A stretch of DNA of 64,000 nucleotides from Pedobacter arcticus A12 (GTDB lineage Bacteria > Bacteroidota > Bacteroidia > Sphingobacteriales > Sphingobacteriaceae). The translations under genes were made by a program, and so were the position numbers. Positions 55,565-63,343 of the stretch are shown piece by piece; the first letter of the stretch is position 1; every line of letters begins with the position of its first letter. The DNA is taken from NCBI RefSeq assembly GCF_000302595.1, contig NZ_JH947125.1:518299-582298 (forward strand), given 5' to 3'. The notes under the pieces are model-generated. The model was not told where the DNA came from. It did no database searches and was given only the letters and a program-made list of their open reading frames with translations.

Positions 55565-56239
55565 TTACTGTAAAATTTGTAAATGCTTATTCTGACCTTG
55601 TAATCTTTCTTCAGCTATAATATACTTTTTATTTCTGACATCGAAATATTCCCCTTTCACACTAATTGAATATATCGGAAAAGAAGCAGTCGTCAATATT
55701 GGTACTTTTAAATTGCCACCGTTACGTTGAACAATCTCATTTATAACGACATCAATAACTTCAATTTCTCTTTCGCGAAGCATTTTTTTGTCAATCAACT
55801 CTTTTGAGTTTAAAACAGTAACGGTAACCTTAACGATTATTTTATTTACTTCTGCGTTGCCATAATTTGTGAAGGAGACTATCAAATAATTTCCGTCGAA
55901 AAGACTGTCTTCAAAGTTAAATATAGGTTTGAGTATTCCTTTCATCTTTGTCGCTAAACTCAAATCCAAATATTTTAAAGAGAAGGTGTTTTTTGAATTC
56001 GTGAATTTACTGTTCTGAAATTGCATAGGTCCTGATTCAATTATTTCTTTTAAAATACTTAGTTCGCTTTTTAAATAAGCATCCTGCTGGTAATCAGTTT
56101 GTTTTTTTATTTGTCGAAATGTTAAGTAGGTGTATATCACGTATATTACTACTAAAATCGTTCCAATAAGTTGTGCTATTTGATTAGCGTCTTGGAGCCA
56201 GGTTCTCCATGTTGAAATTGAACTGTCTATTAAAATCAT
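55565..56239 (-). CDS. Unrecognised single-pass membrane protein of a two-gene cassette
   Basis: The 224-aa protein has one N-terminal membrane helix (IGTILVVIYVIYTYLTF, about residues 24-40), a short charged helix, then a beta-rich region (NYLIVSFTNYGNAEVNKIIV, ITTASFPIYSISVKGEYFD approximately) that reads like an immunoglobulin-type or sandwich fold. It carries no enzyme motif. Its first codon overlaps the stop of the upstream gene (4 nt, ATGA), so the pair is translationally coupled. I do not recognise the family. The pair lies between the TonB receptor gene and a lactonase gene, with no repeats or integrase at its borders. Confidence 0.65.
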   Translation of the reverse strand: MILIDSSISTWRTWLQDANQIAQLIGTILVVIYVIYTYLTFRQIKKQTDYQQDAYLKSELSILKEIIESGPMQFQNSKFTNSKNTFSLKYLDLSLATKMKGILKPIFNFEDSLFDGNYLIVSFTNYGNAEVNKIIVKVTVTVLNSKELIDKKMLREREIEVIDVVINEIVQRNGGNLKVPILTTASFPIYSISVKGEYFDVRNKKYIIAEERLQGQNKHLQILQ

Positions 56240-56688
56240 TTGGAAATGATTTTAAGTAGATCATTGTTGATTTTATTAAATTCTGAAAATCTTTTTATCT
56301 CCGTTTGATAAGCTAAAGTCCTTAAATCACCTCCGTAAGATATCGTGAATTTTAAAAAATCAGAGTTTTTTGTAGTACCATTTTCATTTACTATTTCCCC
56401 ATAGTCAGTTTGTAAATAAAGCATATTCACTGATTTGGTTAGGACTGATAAATAATCGACAGTCGTACGAGTAATCACAATATCGTAGATTAGGCTTTCG
56501 TTATAGAACATTATTTCTAGTTCTAATCCATCTGTTTTTGCGCTTTTTTTTAGTTGGTGAAAAGAATTTAGACAAGAGGTATTGGAAAGGGACGATTGAA
56601 TCTCTCGAAATAAGTCAAGGTTCTTCTGAGAAGGTTGAATTGTTTGCAAAGTTGTAAAAAGCGACGATAATAAAAGTTGACCTGTCAT
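56236..56688 (-). CDS. Unrecognised soluble protein of a two-gene cassette
   Basis: The 150-aa protein has a helical N-terminal half (SQKNLDLFREIQSSLSN, then FHQLKKSAKTDGLELEIMFY), then successive strands (YDIVITRTTVDYLSVL, VNMLYLQTDYGEIV, SDFLKFTISYGGDLRTLAY) and a closing helix (SEFNKINNDLLKIISK). A run of strands closed by a helix is compatible with a PH-like fold, a guess from pattern only. No known catalytic motif. It is the first gene of the pair with the membrane protein at 55565. Confidence 0.65.
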   Translation of the reverse strand: MTGQLLLSSLFTTLQTIQPSQKNLDLFREIQSSLSNTSCLNSFHQLKKSAKTDGLELEIMFYNESLIYDIVITRTTVDYLSVLTKSVNMLYLQTDYGEIVNENGTTKNSDFLKFTISYGGDLRTLAYQTEIKRFSEFNKINNDLLKIISK

Positions 56689-56781
56689 GGTTTAAATTTT
56701 CATAAATATATATAATTTAACAACTAGTAGTTGTTTTTTGTAACTTGAAAATTATCGAATAGCTTACAAAGCTAAATCCAG

Positions 56782-57918
56782 TTAGTTTTTCACCTCCACA
56801 AACTTCAAACAAACCGGTGAACCCACGTTGATTTTTTCTCCTGTAAAACTCAATAATCCCGTTTTTTGATCTCGTCTAAAAACAAAAATATCATCGGTAT
56901 ATTGATGCCCAACCAATAAAAAGTTATCAGTAGGGTCAATCGCGAAATTTCTCGGGCCTTTGCCTTTGGTACTTTCGTTTCCAACTTTGGTAAGTTTGCC
57001 GTTTTTCTCTATTTTAAAAATCCCAATATTGTTAGCAGTCCCACGGTTAGTGGTGTACAAAAACTTGCCATCGTTGCTTAAATGGATGTCAGCACCGCCA
57101 TCTTCACCTTTGAAATCGGTTGCGTTTGAGTTGATTTCTTGTAATAGCGTAGCCTTATTGTTTTTGTAATCAAACACGGAAACGTAAGGCTTCATTTCGT
57201 TCATCACATAAAGCTTATCCCCTTTTTTATTAAACGTAAAATGGCGAGGACCAAAACCTAGCGCAACTTTTATATCTGATGATTTTTCTGATGTTAGAGG
57301 TTGTTTTTCGTTGCCATTGTATTTATAGGCATTTACAAAATCAGTCCCTAAATCGGCAACGTATAAAATACTACCGTCCGGCGAAAAAGTTGTGGAGTGA
57401 ACATGGGGCTCATTCTGTCTTTTTTTATCGATGCTATTGCCGGCATGTTTGATCAGCTGACTAACTGGAGCCAAACTTCCATCTCCTTTTATAGGGAAAA
57501 CACTTAAACTCCCGCCACCGTAATTGGCAGAAAAAGCAAATTTACCATCTTTAGAAAGCGTAACATGGCAAGGACCTGGACTGGTGGTAGGTTGTGAATT
57601 GATAAATGATAATACACCATTTTTTGCATCGAAATTAAAAGCACTGACACCGCTTTGTTTGCCCTCCGCTTCGCTAACGCTGTAAACCTTTGTAGCATCA
57701 TTGTTAATTGCCAAATAAGAGGGATTTACAACACCTTCCGTTTTGGATTCAAAGCTCAACTTCCCCGTTTCGGTATTGAATTTATAAACAAATAAACCAT
57801 TGTTTTGCGTTTTTGTATAGGTTCCTATTATTAAGTGGTAGTCCATAGCTTTTGATTGAGAGAAGCCTAACAAAGGAATAAAAAATGCCAAGCTTAATAC
57901 TGCTAATTTTAGTTTCAT
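56782..57918 (-). CDS. Secreted lactonase family protein (YbhE-type beta-propeller)
   Basis: The 378-aa protein has a signal peptide (MKLKLAVLSLAFFIPLLGFS). The mature part is a seven-bladed propeller of the 6-phosphogluconolactonase/YbhE family (PF10282), seen in the recurring blade pattern DGKFAFSANYGGGSLSVFPI, DGSILYVADLGTDFVNAYKY, KGDKLYVMNEMKPYVSVFDY and DGKFLYTTNRGTANNIGIFK. Conserved GPCHVTLS and EPHVHSTTFSPDG and RHFTFN supply the family His and Arg. Export makes true pentose-phosphate duty unlikely; a periplasmic sugar lactonase is a better guess. Confidence 0.88.
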   Translation of the reverse strand: MKLKLAVLSLAFFIPLLGFSQSKAMDYHLIIGTYTKTQNNGLFVYKFNTETGKLSFESKTEGVVNPSYLAINNDATKVYSVSEAEGKQSGVSAFNFDAKNGVLSFINSQPTTSPGPCHVTLSKDGKFAFSANYGGGSLSVFPIKGDGSLAPVSQLIKHAGNSIDKKRQNEPHVHSTTFSPDGSILYVADLGTDFVNAYKYNGNEKQPLTSEKSSDIKVALGFGPRHFTFNKKGDKLYVMNEMKPYVSVFDYKNNKATLLQEINSNATDFKGEDGGADIHLSNDGKFLYTTNRGTANNIGIFKIEKNGKLTKVGNESTKGKGPRNFAIDPTDNFLLVGHQYTDDIFVFRRDQKTGLLSFTGEKINVGSPVCLKFVEVKN

Positions 57919-57964
57919 GAATAATGGTTGTTAAAAGGTGATGCAATATAGCCAAAAAACAAAA

Positions 57965-57990
57965 AAAGCTTCCCAGAAATGGAAAGCTTT
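57965..57990 (-). terminator. Terminator of the L,D-transpeptidase gene
   Basis: aaagcttcc and ggaaagcttt pair with one bulge; a long T run follows on the minus strand. Confidence 0.75.
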
Positions 57991-58013
57991 ATATAAACAA
58001 TGTTTTTAAAAAA

Positions 58014-58829
58014 TTACAAAGAAGCTAGGTTGCTAAAATTTTGATTTAAAGTATTTGTAGCTAAAAGATTCGACTCGTATTTGTCGCTGTTGCCGTTAAT
58101 AAAAAAACAGGTTTTTCCTTTGATCAACTCAATTACTTTTGCGTTTAATTCTTCAGAAACTGCTGGGCAACCATAGCTTCTGCCTAATCTTCCGGTGCTT
58201 TTGATAAAGTTTTCACTCACATAACTTGCGCCATGTACAACAATTGCTCTTTCTCTTGCTAAATCATTAATACCTTTATCTTGTCCGTCTAATTTTAGTG
58301 AAAGACCGTGTTTGCCAAAGTAGGTTTCGCTAGCTATATAAAAACCTAAACTGCTTTGGTGCGATTCTGCAACATTTGAAAAATTATCAGCCATATTAGC
58401 ACCACTCCCTTGCCCGTGGGCTACGTAAGTGTTTAATAAAAGTGTTTTGGTTTTTAAATCAACAATCCACATTCTTTTTTCGGTACTGGGCTTGGTAAAA
58501 TCAATAATGGTGATGATGTTTTTACTATTGCTGAGCGCATTCTGGTTTTTTAAATTCATAAAGCCAGTAACCGCTTTTTCAAAAACTGGCAAAGCCAGAT
58601 TAGACGCTTTTAAATGTGTTTCTTCGTAAAGGTTGTTGACAAAATTAGTAAATGAAACCTGCTCGGTAGCTTGAGCGTTGGTAGTATCTTGTGAAATATT
58701 TTTTGGTTGGTTATTGGTTTGGTCTTTTGATGTTTTCCAGCTTAGGTTTAAAAACATAAAACCAACAGCTAATAACATTAAACCTTTGATCGAGTAAGTT
58801 CTGAATTTTCTATTTCTCATAAATCTCAT
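58014..58829 (-). CDS. Murein L,D-transpeptidase catalytic domain protein
   Basis: The 271-aa protein has one N-terminal membrane/signal helix (GLMLLAVGFMFLNLSW) and a Gln/Asn/Thr-rich linker. The YkuD_2-type catalytic domain (PF13645) includes MWIVDLKTKTLLLNTYVAHG, RAIVVHGASYVSENF and GRLGRSYGCPAVSEEL with the nucleophile Cys at about 221 and catalytic His in VHGASY. It should make or remodel 3-3 peptidoglycan cross-links, or anchor proteins, in the periplasm. Monocistronic. Confidence 0.9.
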   Translation of the reverse strand: MRFMRNRKFRTYSIKGLMLLAVGFMFLNLSWKTSKDQTNNQPKNISQDTTNAQATEQVSFTNFVNNLYEETHLKASNLALPVFEKAVTGFMNLKNQNALSNSKNIITIIDFTKPSTEKRMWIVDLKTKTLLLNTYVAHGQGSGANMADNFSNVAESHQSSLGFYIASETYFGKHGLSLKLDGQDKGINDLARERAIVVHGASYVSENFIKSTGRLGRSYGCPAVSEELNAKVIELIKGKTCFFINGNSDKYESNLLATNTLNQNFSNLASL

Positions 58830-58957
58830 AATTTATCTCCCGTTTTATTGTTAATGCTCGTTTTTAGTGAAAGTAACCTCTTTTTATTGTTTCATGACAT
58901 TCAGCAAACATGCGATAATTGTCAGATTAACAATAGTTTGATAAAAAAAAGCCTAAA

Positions 58958-59125
58958 TTATCGAGATTTTTTGGAAGCTTCCGCGTCCCTTAATGCCTGC
59001 GCTAATTTGTTGCTGGGCTGGTTTTGGGACCGTACATGTTGTGGAGCGTAAGGTGTTTTATTTGTTCCAAATAGTTTATTCAGAATGGAGTTGAGTGCTG
59101 ATTTGATTAGCGTAAGAGAAGTCAT
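58958..59125 (-). CDS. Small basic hypothetical protein (55 aa)
   Basis: A 55-codon frame begins with ATG at 59125 (MTSLTLIKSALNSILNKLF) and ends with TAA at 58958, followed by a T run. The product is polar and basic with a Pro/Gln-rich middle (APQHVRSQNQPSNK) and a helical tail (LAQALRDAEASKK). No family recognised. Support is only codon texture, a plausible helix pattern and the otherwise empty 360-nt gap; the plus-strand frame over the same bases is Cys-rich and less likely. Confidence 0.4.
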   Translation of the reverse strand: MTSLTLIKSALNSILNKLFGTNKTPYAPQHVRSQNQPSNKLAQALRDAEASKKSR

Positions 59126-59189
59126 CTATCTAAATGGTTTTAAGAAACGTAATCAATAATACGAAGATTGTGCTACTTTATTGCGTGAG

Positions 59190-59396
59190 CTACAAATAAA
59201 TCTTTACGCCGTTATGCTCTTCGTTCTTTTCGGTTTCTTTCTTATCTGTTCTTTTAGAAAACAGCACTAAGAAAAATACTAACAAACTCGTTTCTAGAAG
59301 AATAGTTCTAATTAAAAGAGAACCATAAAATGAAACTACTATGTTGGCCAATGTGCCGATTAATAAGGTAAGTATTAAGGTTCTGTAGCGATACAT
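59190..59396 (-). CDS. Small two-helix membrane protein
   Basis: The 68-aa protein has two hydrophobic segments (TLILTLLIGTLANIVVSFYG and IRTILLETSLLVFFLVLF) and a strongly charged C-terminal tail (SKRTDKKETEKNEE). No family recognised. It stands alone between glyQS and the L,D-transpeptidase gene. Confidence 0.55.
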   Translation of the reverse strand: MYRYRTLILTLLIGTLANIVVSFYGSLLIRTILLETSLLVFFLVLFSKRTDKKETEKNEEHNGVKIYL

Positions 59397-59465
59397 AATT
59401 TATTGGTTTTGTATCTAGTTTTTACGGAAGCTAAAAAATAAAGTTTCAATTTTTTTATTGCATAA

Positions 59466-59500
59466 AAAAAGCGCTTACCTGTTGTAGGTAAGCGCTTTCT
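59466..59500 (-). terminator. Terminator of glyQS
   Basis: Perfect stem aaagcgcttacct with aggtaagcgcttt, 5-nt loop, T run on the minus strand. Confidence 0.95.
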
Positions 59501-59514
59501 TGTTTGTGTTTTTG

Positions 59515-60996
59515 TTAACCTAGTAAGTTTTTCCAGCTTACTAAATCGCCAATTATCTTTCCAAGATCAGCAATGGCTACTCTTTCTTGCTCCATACTAT
59601 CTCTATGGCGAATAGTCACGGTGTTATCTGTTAAGGTGTCGTAATCTATGGTAATGCAATAAGGTGTTCCAATCGCATCCTGACGGCGGTATCTTTTACC
59701 GATGGCGTCTTTTTCATCATAAGCCATGCTGAAATCTAATTTCAAAGCATCCATAATTTCGCGAGCTTTTTCTGGCAGACCATCTTTTTTTGTTAGTGGT
59801 AAAACCGCTGCTTTATAAGGTGCTAACGCAGGATGAAGCTTTAGCAATGAACGCGAATCCTGTTTTTCGTCAGTACTTAAATCCTGCTCTTCAAAAGCAT
59901 TCATCATGGTAACCAAGAAAAAGCGATCTAAACCGATAGAAGTTTCAATGACGTAAGGCACATAATTTCCGTAAGGTTTGCCAGTTTCTGGGTTAACCTC
60001 TGGGTCAAAATATTGCATTTTCTTTCTCGAAAACTCTTGGTGTTGCGTCAAATCAAAATCCGTACGCGAGTGGATTCCTTCTACTTCTTTAAAACCAAAA
60101 GGGAATTCATACTCAATATCAACTGCTGCATTTGCGTAATGCGCTAATTTTGCATGGTCGTGGAATTGGTATTTTGCTGGATCTGTGCCTAAAGCTAAAT
60201 GCCATTTTAAACGGGTTTCTTTCCATTTTTTATACCATTCCATCTCAGTGCCGGGGCGTACAAAAAACTGCATTTCCATTTGCTCAAACTCACGCATACG
60301 CATAATGAACTGGCGGGCAATTACTTCGTTTCTGAAAGCTTTACCAATTTGGGCTATCCCGAAAGGAATTTTCATCCTTCCAGATTTTTGAACGTTTAAG
60401 AAGTTAACAAATATACCTTGAGCTGTCTCAGGGCGTAAATAAACCTCTTCAGCACCTTCTGCCATTGCGCCAAACTGCGTAGAAAACATCAGGTTAAACT
60501 GACGAACATCTGTCCAATTGCAGGTTTTAGAGACTGGGCAAGCAATTTTATGCTCTTCAATTAATGCTTTTAAACGAGGTAAATCCTCTGCTTTTAAAGC
60601 ATCGTCCATGTCGGTTTGTAAGCTTCCAGCTTTTTCAATTTCGCCAGTGGTTTTATAAACTTCAATTTTATCTTCCAATAACTGATCTGCCCGGTAACGC
60701 TTTTGCGAATCCTTATTGTCAATCATCGGATCACTAAAGCCATCCACATGACCGCTTGCTTTCCAAACCTTTGGATGCATAAATATGGCAGAATCAATTC
60801 CCACAATATTCTCGTTCATCTGCACCATGGCTTTCCACCAGTAAGTTTTGATGTTGTTTTTAAGCTCTGCACCTAATTGACCGTAATCATAAACGGCACT
60901 AAGTCCATCATATATTTCACTGCTTTGGAAAACAAATCCGTATTCTTTAGCGTGTGAGATTACATTTTTGAAAATTTCTTCGTTATTTTTTGACAT
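59515..60996 (-). CDS. glyQS: Glycine--tRNA ligase (homodimeric type)
   Basis: The 493-aa class II synthetase of the eukaryote/Gram-positive-like dimer type charges tRNA-Gly with glycine. Motif 2 region is RNEVIARQFIMRMREFEQME; the glycine-binding and motif 3 region includes YVIETSIGLDRFFLVTM; YLRPETAQGIFVNF marks the ATP site. The C-terminal anticodon-binding domain has PALAPYKAAVLPL and YRRQDAIGTPYCITIDYDT. Length and order match the family. It has its own promoter 4-8 nt before the ATG and a strong terminator. Confidence 0.96.
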   Translation of the reverse strand: MSKNNEEIFKNVISHAKEYGFVFQSSEIYDGLSAVYDYGQLGAELKNNIKTYWWKAMVQMNENIVGIDSAIFMHPKVWKASGHVDGFSDPMIDNKDSQKRYRADQLLEDKIEVYKTTGEIEKAGSLQTDMDDALKAEDLPRLKALIEEHKIACPVSKTCNWTDVRQFNLMFSTQFGAMAEGAEEVYLRPETAQGIFVNFLNVQKSGRMKIPFGIAQIGKAFRNEVIARQFIMRMREFEQMEMQFFVRPGTEMEWYKKWKETRLKWHLALGTDPAKYQFHDHAKLAHYANAAVDIEYEFPFGFKEVEGIHSRTDFDLTQHQEFSRKKMQYFDPEVNPETGKPYGNYVPYVIETSIGLDRFFLVTMMNAFEEQDLSTDEKQDSRSLLKLHPALAPYKAAVLPLTKKDGLPEKAREIMDALKLDFSMAYDEKDAIGKRYRRQDAIGTPYCITIDYDTLTDNTVTIRHRDSMEQERVAIADLGKIIGDLVSWKNLLG

Positions 60997-61003
60997 GATG
61001 TTG

Positions 61004-61035
61004 CAAATATAGCATTACCTCTATTTGAAAGTCAA
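61004..61035 (-). promoter_or_regulatory. Promoter of glyQS
   Basis: Minus strand: TTG (61033-61035), 21-nt spacer, TATATTTG (61004-61011), ending 7 nt before the ATG. The expected leader is only a few nt; no room for a T-box or other leader control. Confidence 0.65.
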
Positions 61036-61110
61036 TTTTGCCTTAAATTTTTATTAATCAAGTGATTTGATAGCTGGGAAACGAGCGAAAAATAAACGGT
61101 TTTTAAATTA

Positions 61111-61205
61111 GGACGCTTTTAACACGCCATCCATTATATCTTTTTTGCAATCTGCCAACGCTTTATGGCAAAAAAGGATGCCATTGCTGTCGTTAGCGCA
61201 AACAT
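61111..61205 (-). repeat. Interspersed hairpin element, copy 4 (inverted)
   Basis: Read on the minus strand: gctaacgacagcaatggcat then cc and a T run, loop, then aaaaaagatataatggatgg then cgtgttaaaagcg. Same order as the plus-strand copies. Confidence 0.8.
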
Positions 61206-61265
61206 GGTTGGTTGGTTGGTTGGTTGGTTGGTTGGTTGGTTGGTTGGTTGGTTGGTTGGTTGGTT
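61206..61265. repeat. GGTT microsatellite, 15 copies
   Basis: Sixty bases of uninterrupted GGTT tetramers beginning directly at the end of repeat copy 4. Confidence 0.98.
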
Positions 61266-61356
61266 TATCCGAAAAATAAAATATCTGTCCAGCAAGGAGA
61301 CGATAAGGACAGCTATTATGAATGAGTTTGGAAATTTTTAAACTAGGATATTCTCT

Positions 61357-61445
61357 GCATTAACGATTGTAGTGGCATCTTTTTTGGCTATTCTGAGCCA
61401 AGTCGAAGAATCAGTCCAAAAAAATACAGCGGAAAGCGTGACCAG
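61357..61445 (+). repeat. Interspersed hairpin element, copy 5
   Basis: Left arm ttaacgattgtagtggcatc then a T run; loop with gagccaagtcgaagaa as in copy 1; right arm aaaaaaatacagcggaaagc then gtg. Confidence 0.8.
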
Positions 61446-61523
61446 TTTTTTTGCTGGGAATGCCCTTAAAACTCTAATAATTGGCGATTGATGTAGCTTT
61501 AAGATAAAAGCTTCAAACCTTCC

Positions 61524-62093
61524 CTAAAAGCTAGTAGTGCTACTTGTATTGATGTTAATCATCCGATTTTGGGAGTTGTAAAATCCAATATCATACCGTT
61601 GAAAATCAAGACTAACGCCTATTGAACTTTTGTTAAAACCTAAAAAGTCGTCGTTGATGAAGGAAGCACCAACAGAGATACAATCTAAAAAAGTATAATC
61701 GCTACTGTGCGGATTAAGCGGAAATACCCAACTTAGTTTTCCGCTAAACGAGCTGGTATTGCTTAAATGTGCCATTTTGGTTAAAGTTTTTAGTTCCAAC
61801 TCGGTGGAAGGCCCTGCAAACAAGGAAATTCTTGCTCCTTTATTAACGGGAGATCTAATAAATAGTGCTTCCACTTGTGGACCTGCGAATAACAAAGGTG
61901 AAATTTTTTGGTTGTAGCCCGCTTTAATCGTCATTAAAGATTTTATGCTTGTGCTGGTTAAAAGAGTGGCTATTTTAAAGTCAACTCCCACAAAAAAGTG
62001 CGAGTTTCGCTGAACATTTATCTGTTGCGCAAAAGATTGCTTGCTAAAGCCTATTGTAGCTAATAATAAAATAATGAAATATGACTTTTTCAA
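61524..62093 (-). CDS. Small outer-membrane beta-barrel protein
   Basis: The 189-aa product starts at TTG (62093), with AGGAGG 6-7 nt upstream, and opens with a signal peptide (MKKSYFIILLLATIGFSKQS) followed by FAQ. The mature part alternates short hydrophobic strands (NSHFFVGVDFKIATLLTSTS, SPLLFAGPQVEALFI, IGVSLDFQRYDIGFY), fitting an 8-10-strand barrel of the porin-like type. No specific family recognised. The ribosome-binding site and start codon lie in a long hairpin (see 62091-62130). The gene follows the S1/P1-like nuclease gene on the same strand with a 64-nt gap. Confidence 0.75.
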   Translation of the reverse strand: MKKSYFIILLLATIGFSKQSFAQQINVQRNSHFFVGVDFKIATLLTSTSIKSLMTIKAGYNQKISPLLFAGPQVEALFIRSPVNKGARISLFAGPSTELELKTLTKMAHLSNTSSFSGKLSWVFPLNPHSSDYTFLDCISVGASFINDDFLGFNKSSIGVSLDFQRYDIGFYNSQNRMININTSSTTSF

Positions 62094-62130
62094 CGTATGC
62101 CTCCTATATATTATAAGGAGTTATACGTTG
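62091..62130 (-). promoter_or_regulatory. Hairpin enclosing Shine-Dalgarno and TTG start codon
   Basis: The 40-nt stretch is an inverted repeat. In mRNA sense, CAACGUAU then CUCCU pairs with AGGAG then AUACGUUG (8 bp, a 2x2 internal loop, 5 bp, 10-nt loop). The right arm contains both the AGGAG of the ribosome-binding site and the UUG start codon of the barrel protein, so translation should be blocked when folded. This is a candidate RNA thermometer or ligand-controlled site. Confidence 0.7.
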
Positions 62131-62157
62131 TTTTCAGCATAAGGTTGCTGTTAAAAA

Positions 62158-63123
62158 TTAATTTTCTGGCCGTCCAATAATCTGTCCTTTTTGAAATTTC
62201 TTCTCTTCTTCTTCCACCTCTTTTCTCTCTTTTACACTTTGGTCTGTATTTAAGAGTTTTTTCATGTCGGGCTGCCCAGCATCAACCCATGCGGAATACC
62301 AAAAACTACCTACGCTTAAAATAGAACTCCTCATTTGGCGTTCCACCATCCCATTAAGTGCATCATGATAGGCTTTGGAGTATTCTATAGAATATTCTTT
62401 TATTACCTTTCGGTTGCGTTCGTTATAGGTGTACTTGCGGTCGGCAGGGAAACTTTTGCTCAATCTTTTTTCTACGGCAAGTGTTGAATCTAAAAGTGTG
62501 TAGGTATTTTCTACAATATCCCAGGCTTTATTTAGCGGATTGTTAATGTAAACGGCTTTGCCTACAAAATAATCGTATTTATCTGCAAAAAGTTCGGGTA
62601 GGCGACTTTCCCAAAAGCCATGTATTCCAACTTGGTTGGTCATTTGCCCATTATAATTCTCAGAAGTATGTAGCGGAACGTGGGCATCAGCAATGTAATG
62701 CCCTAAATCTGATGAGTATTTTAAAATCAATACCGAATCGCGATTTATAAATGCATCAACGAGTTTGTAATAACTTCGTTGAATTTGCCAAGGTACAATT
62801 CCGTACGCTTTTAAAGTGTCTTCGCTTAGTTTTGCTACAGCATCATTCCACTTTCTGGGAATAATTTTGAAAGGTTCTGTGCCGTAATGGTCTGCATCTA
62901 AGTAATGTCGGGGTGCTTCAAGCGAATCTGCGTATCTTCTTTTATCTGGGTCAACAGCGTGAATAGTAATGTAGTTGATGTTAGATTTATAGAAGCCAAT
63001 AAGGTCTTTGGGTAGGGTGAAAACAGCCAAGCGATTTATTCTTTGATGCCCAAAAAAGCCCCAAGATGTTGTGAGCAACAAGCAAGGAATGATTAATAAA
63101 AGAATAAGACGCTTGTTTTTCAT
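62158..63123 (-). CDS. Secreted S1/P1 nuclease / zinc-dependent phospholipase C-like protein
   Basis: The 321-aa protein has a signal peptide (LILLLIIPCLLLTTS), probably cut so that the mature chain begins with Trp (WGFFGHQRINRLAVF), the first zinc ligand in the family. Later metal-binding His/Asp are in SSDLGHYIADAHVPLHTSEN and GIHGFWESRLPEL. This trinuclear zinc layout is shared by S1/P1 nucleases and bacterial phospholipases C, so the substrate may be nucleic acid or phospholipid. The C-terminal tail is charged (KERKEVEEEEKKFQ). It precedes the barrel protein gene on the same strand. Confidence 0.85.
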   Translation of the reverse strand: MKNKRLILLLIIPCLLLTTSWGFFGHQRINRLAVFTLPKDLIGFYKSNINYITIHAVDPDKRRYADSLEAPRHYLDADHYGTEPFKIIPRKWNDAVAKLSEDTLKAYGIVPWQIQRSYYKLVDAFINRDSVLILKYSSDLGHYIADAHVPLHTSENYNGQMTNQVGIHGFWESRLPELFADKYDYFVGKAVYINNPLNKAWDIVENTYTLLDSTLAVEKRLSKSFPADRKYTYNERNRKVIKEYSIEYSKAYHDALNGMVERQMRSSILSVGSFWYSAWVDAGQPDMKKLLNTDQSVKERKEVEEEEKKFQKGQIIGRPEN

Positions 63124-63268
63124 TTTTCATTTTTTATATATCAAACAATCTAAACGCTACGCTAGTCGTTTTTGAGCCTTAAAAGCTGTTTATTTGTATA
63201 AGGTTTAAAATTAAGGTATGCATTTAATAATCAGTGGTTTTTTTAAAGAATAATTTTTTAAAAATGAA

Positions 63269-63299
63269 TTTGCTTTTAATAATATTACCAGTATATTTG
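63269..63299 (+). promoter_or_regulatory. Promoter of rpsT
   Basis: TTTG at 63269-63272, a 19-nt spacer and TATATTTG at 63292-63299: a textbook Bacteroidota promoter. The leader is about 38 nt. Confidence 0.8.
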
Positions 63300-63343
63300 C
63301 AACCCTCAATAGAGGCAATGTTTAAAGGAATAAAAAGCTAACA

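Larger units (their letters stand above)
61036..61523. other. Repeat-rich gene-free region
   Basis: About 490 nt holding two copies of the interspersed hairpin element in opposite orientation and, between them, a 15-copy GGTT microsatellite. No coding frame is supported. Confidence 0.8.

Noticed and set aside
55565-56688. Genomic island or transposon insertion
   Set aside because: No flanking direct repeats, tRNA or transposase; only unfamiliar genes.
58848-59051. 67-codon plus-strand frame
   Set aside because: Cys-rich, overlaps a more credible minus-strand small frame and the upstream region of the L,D-transpeptidase gene.
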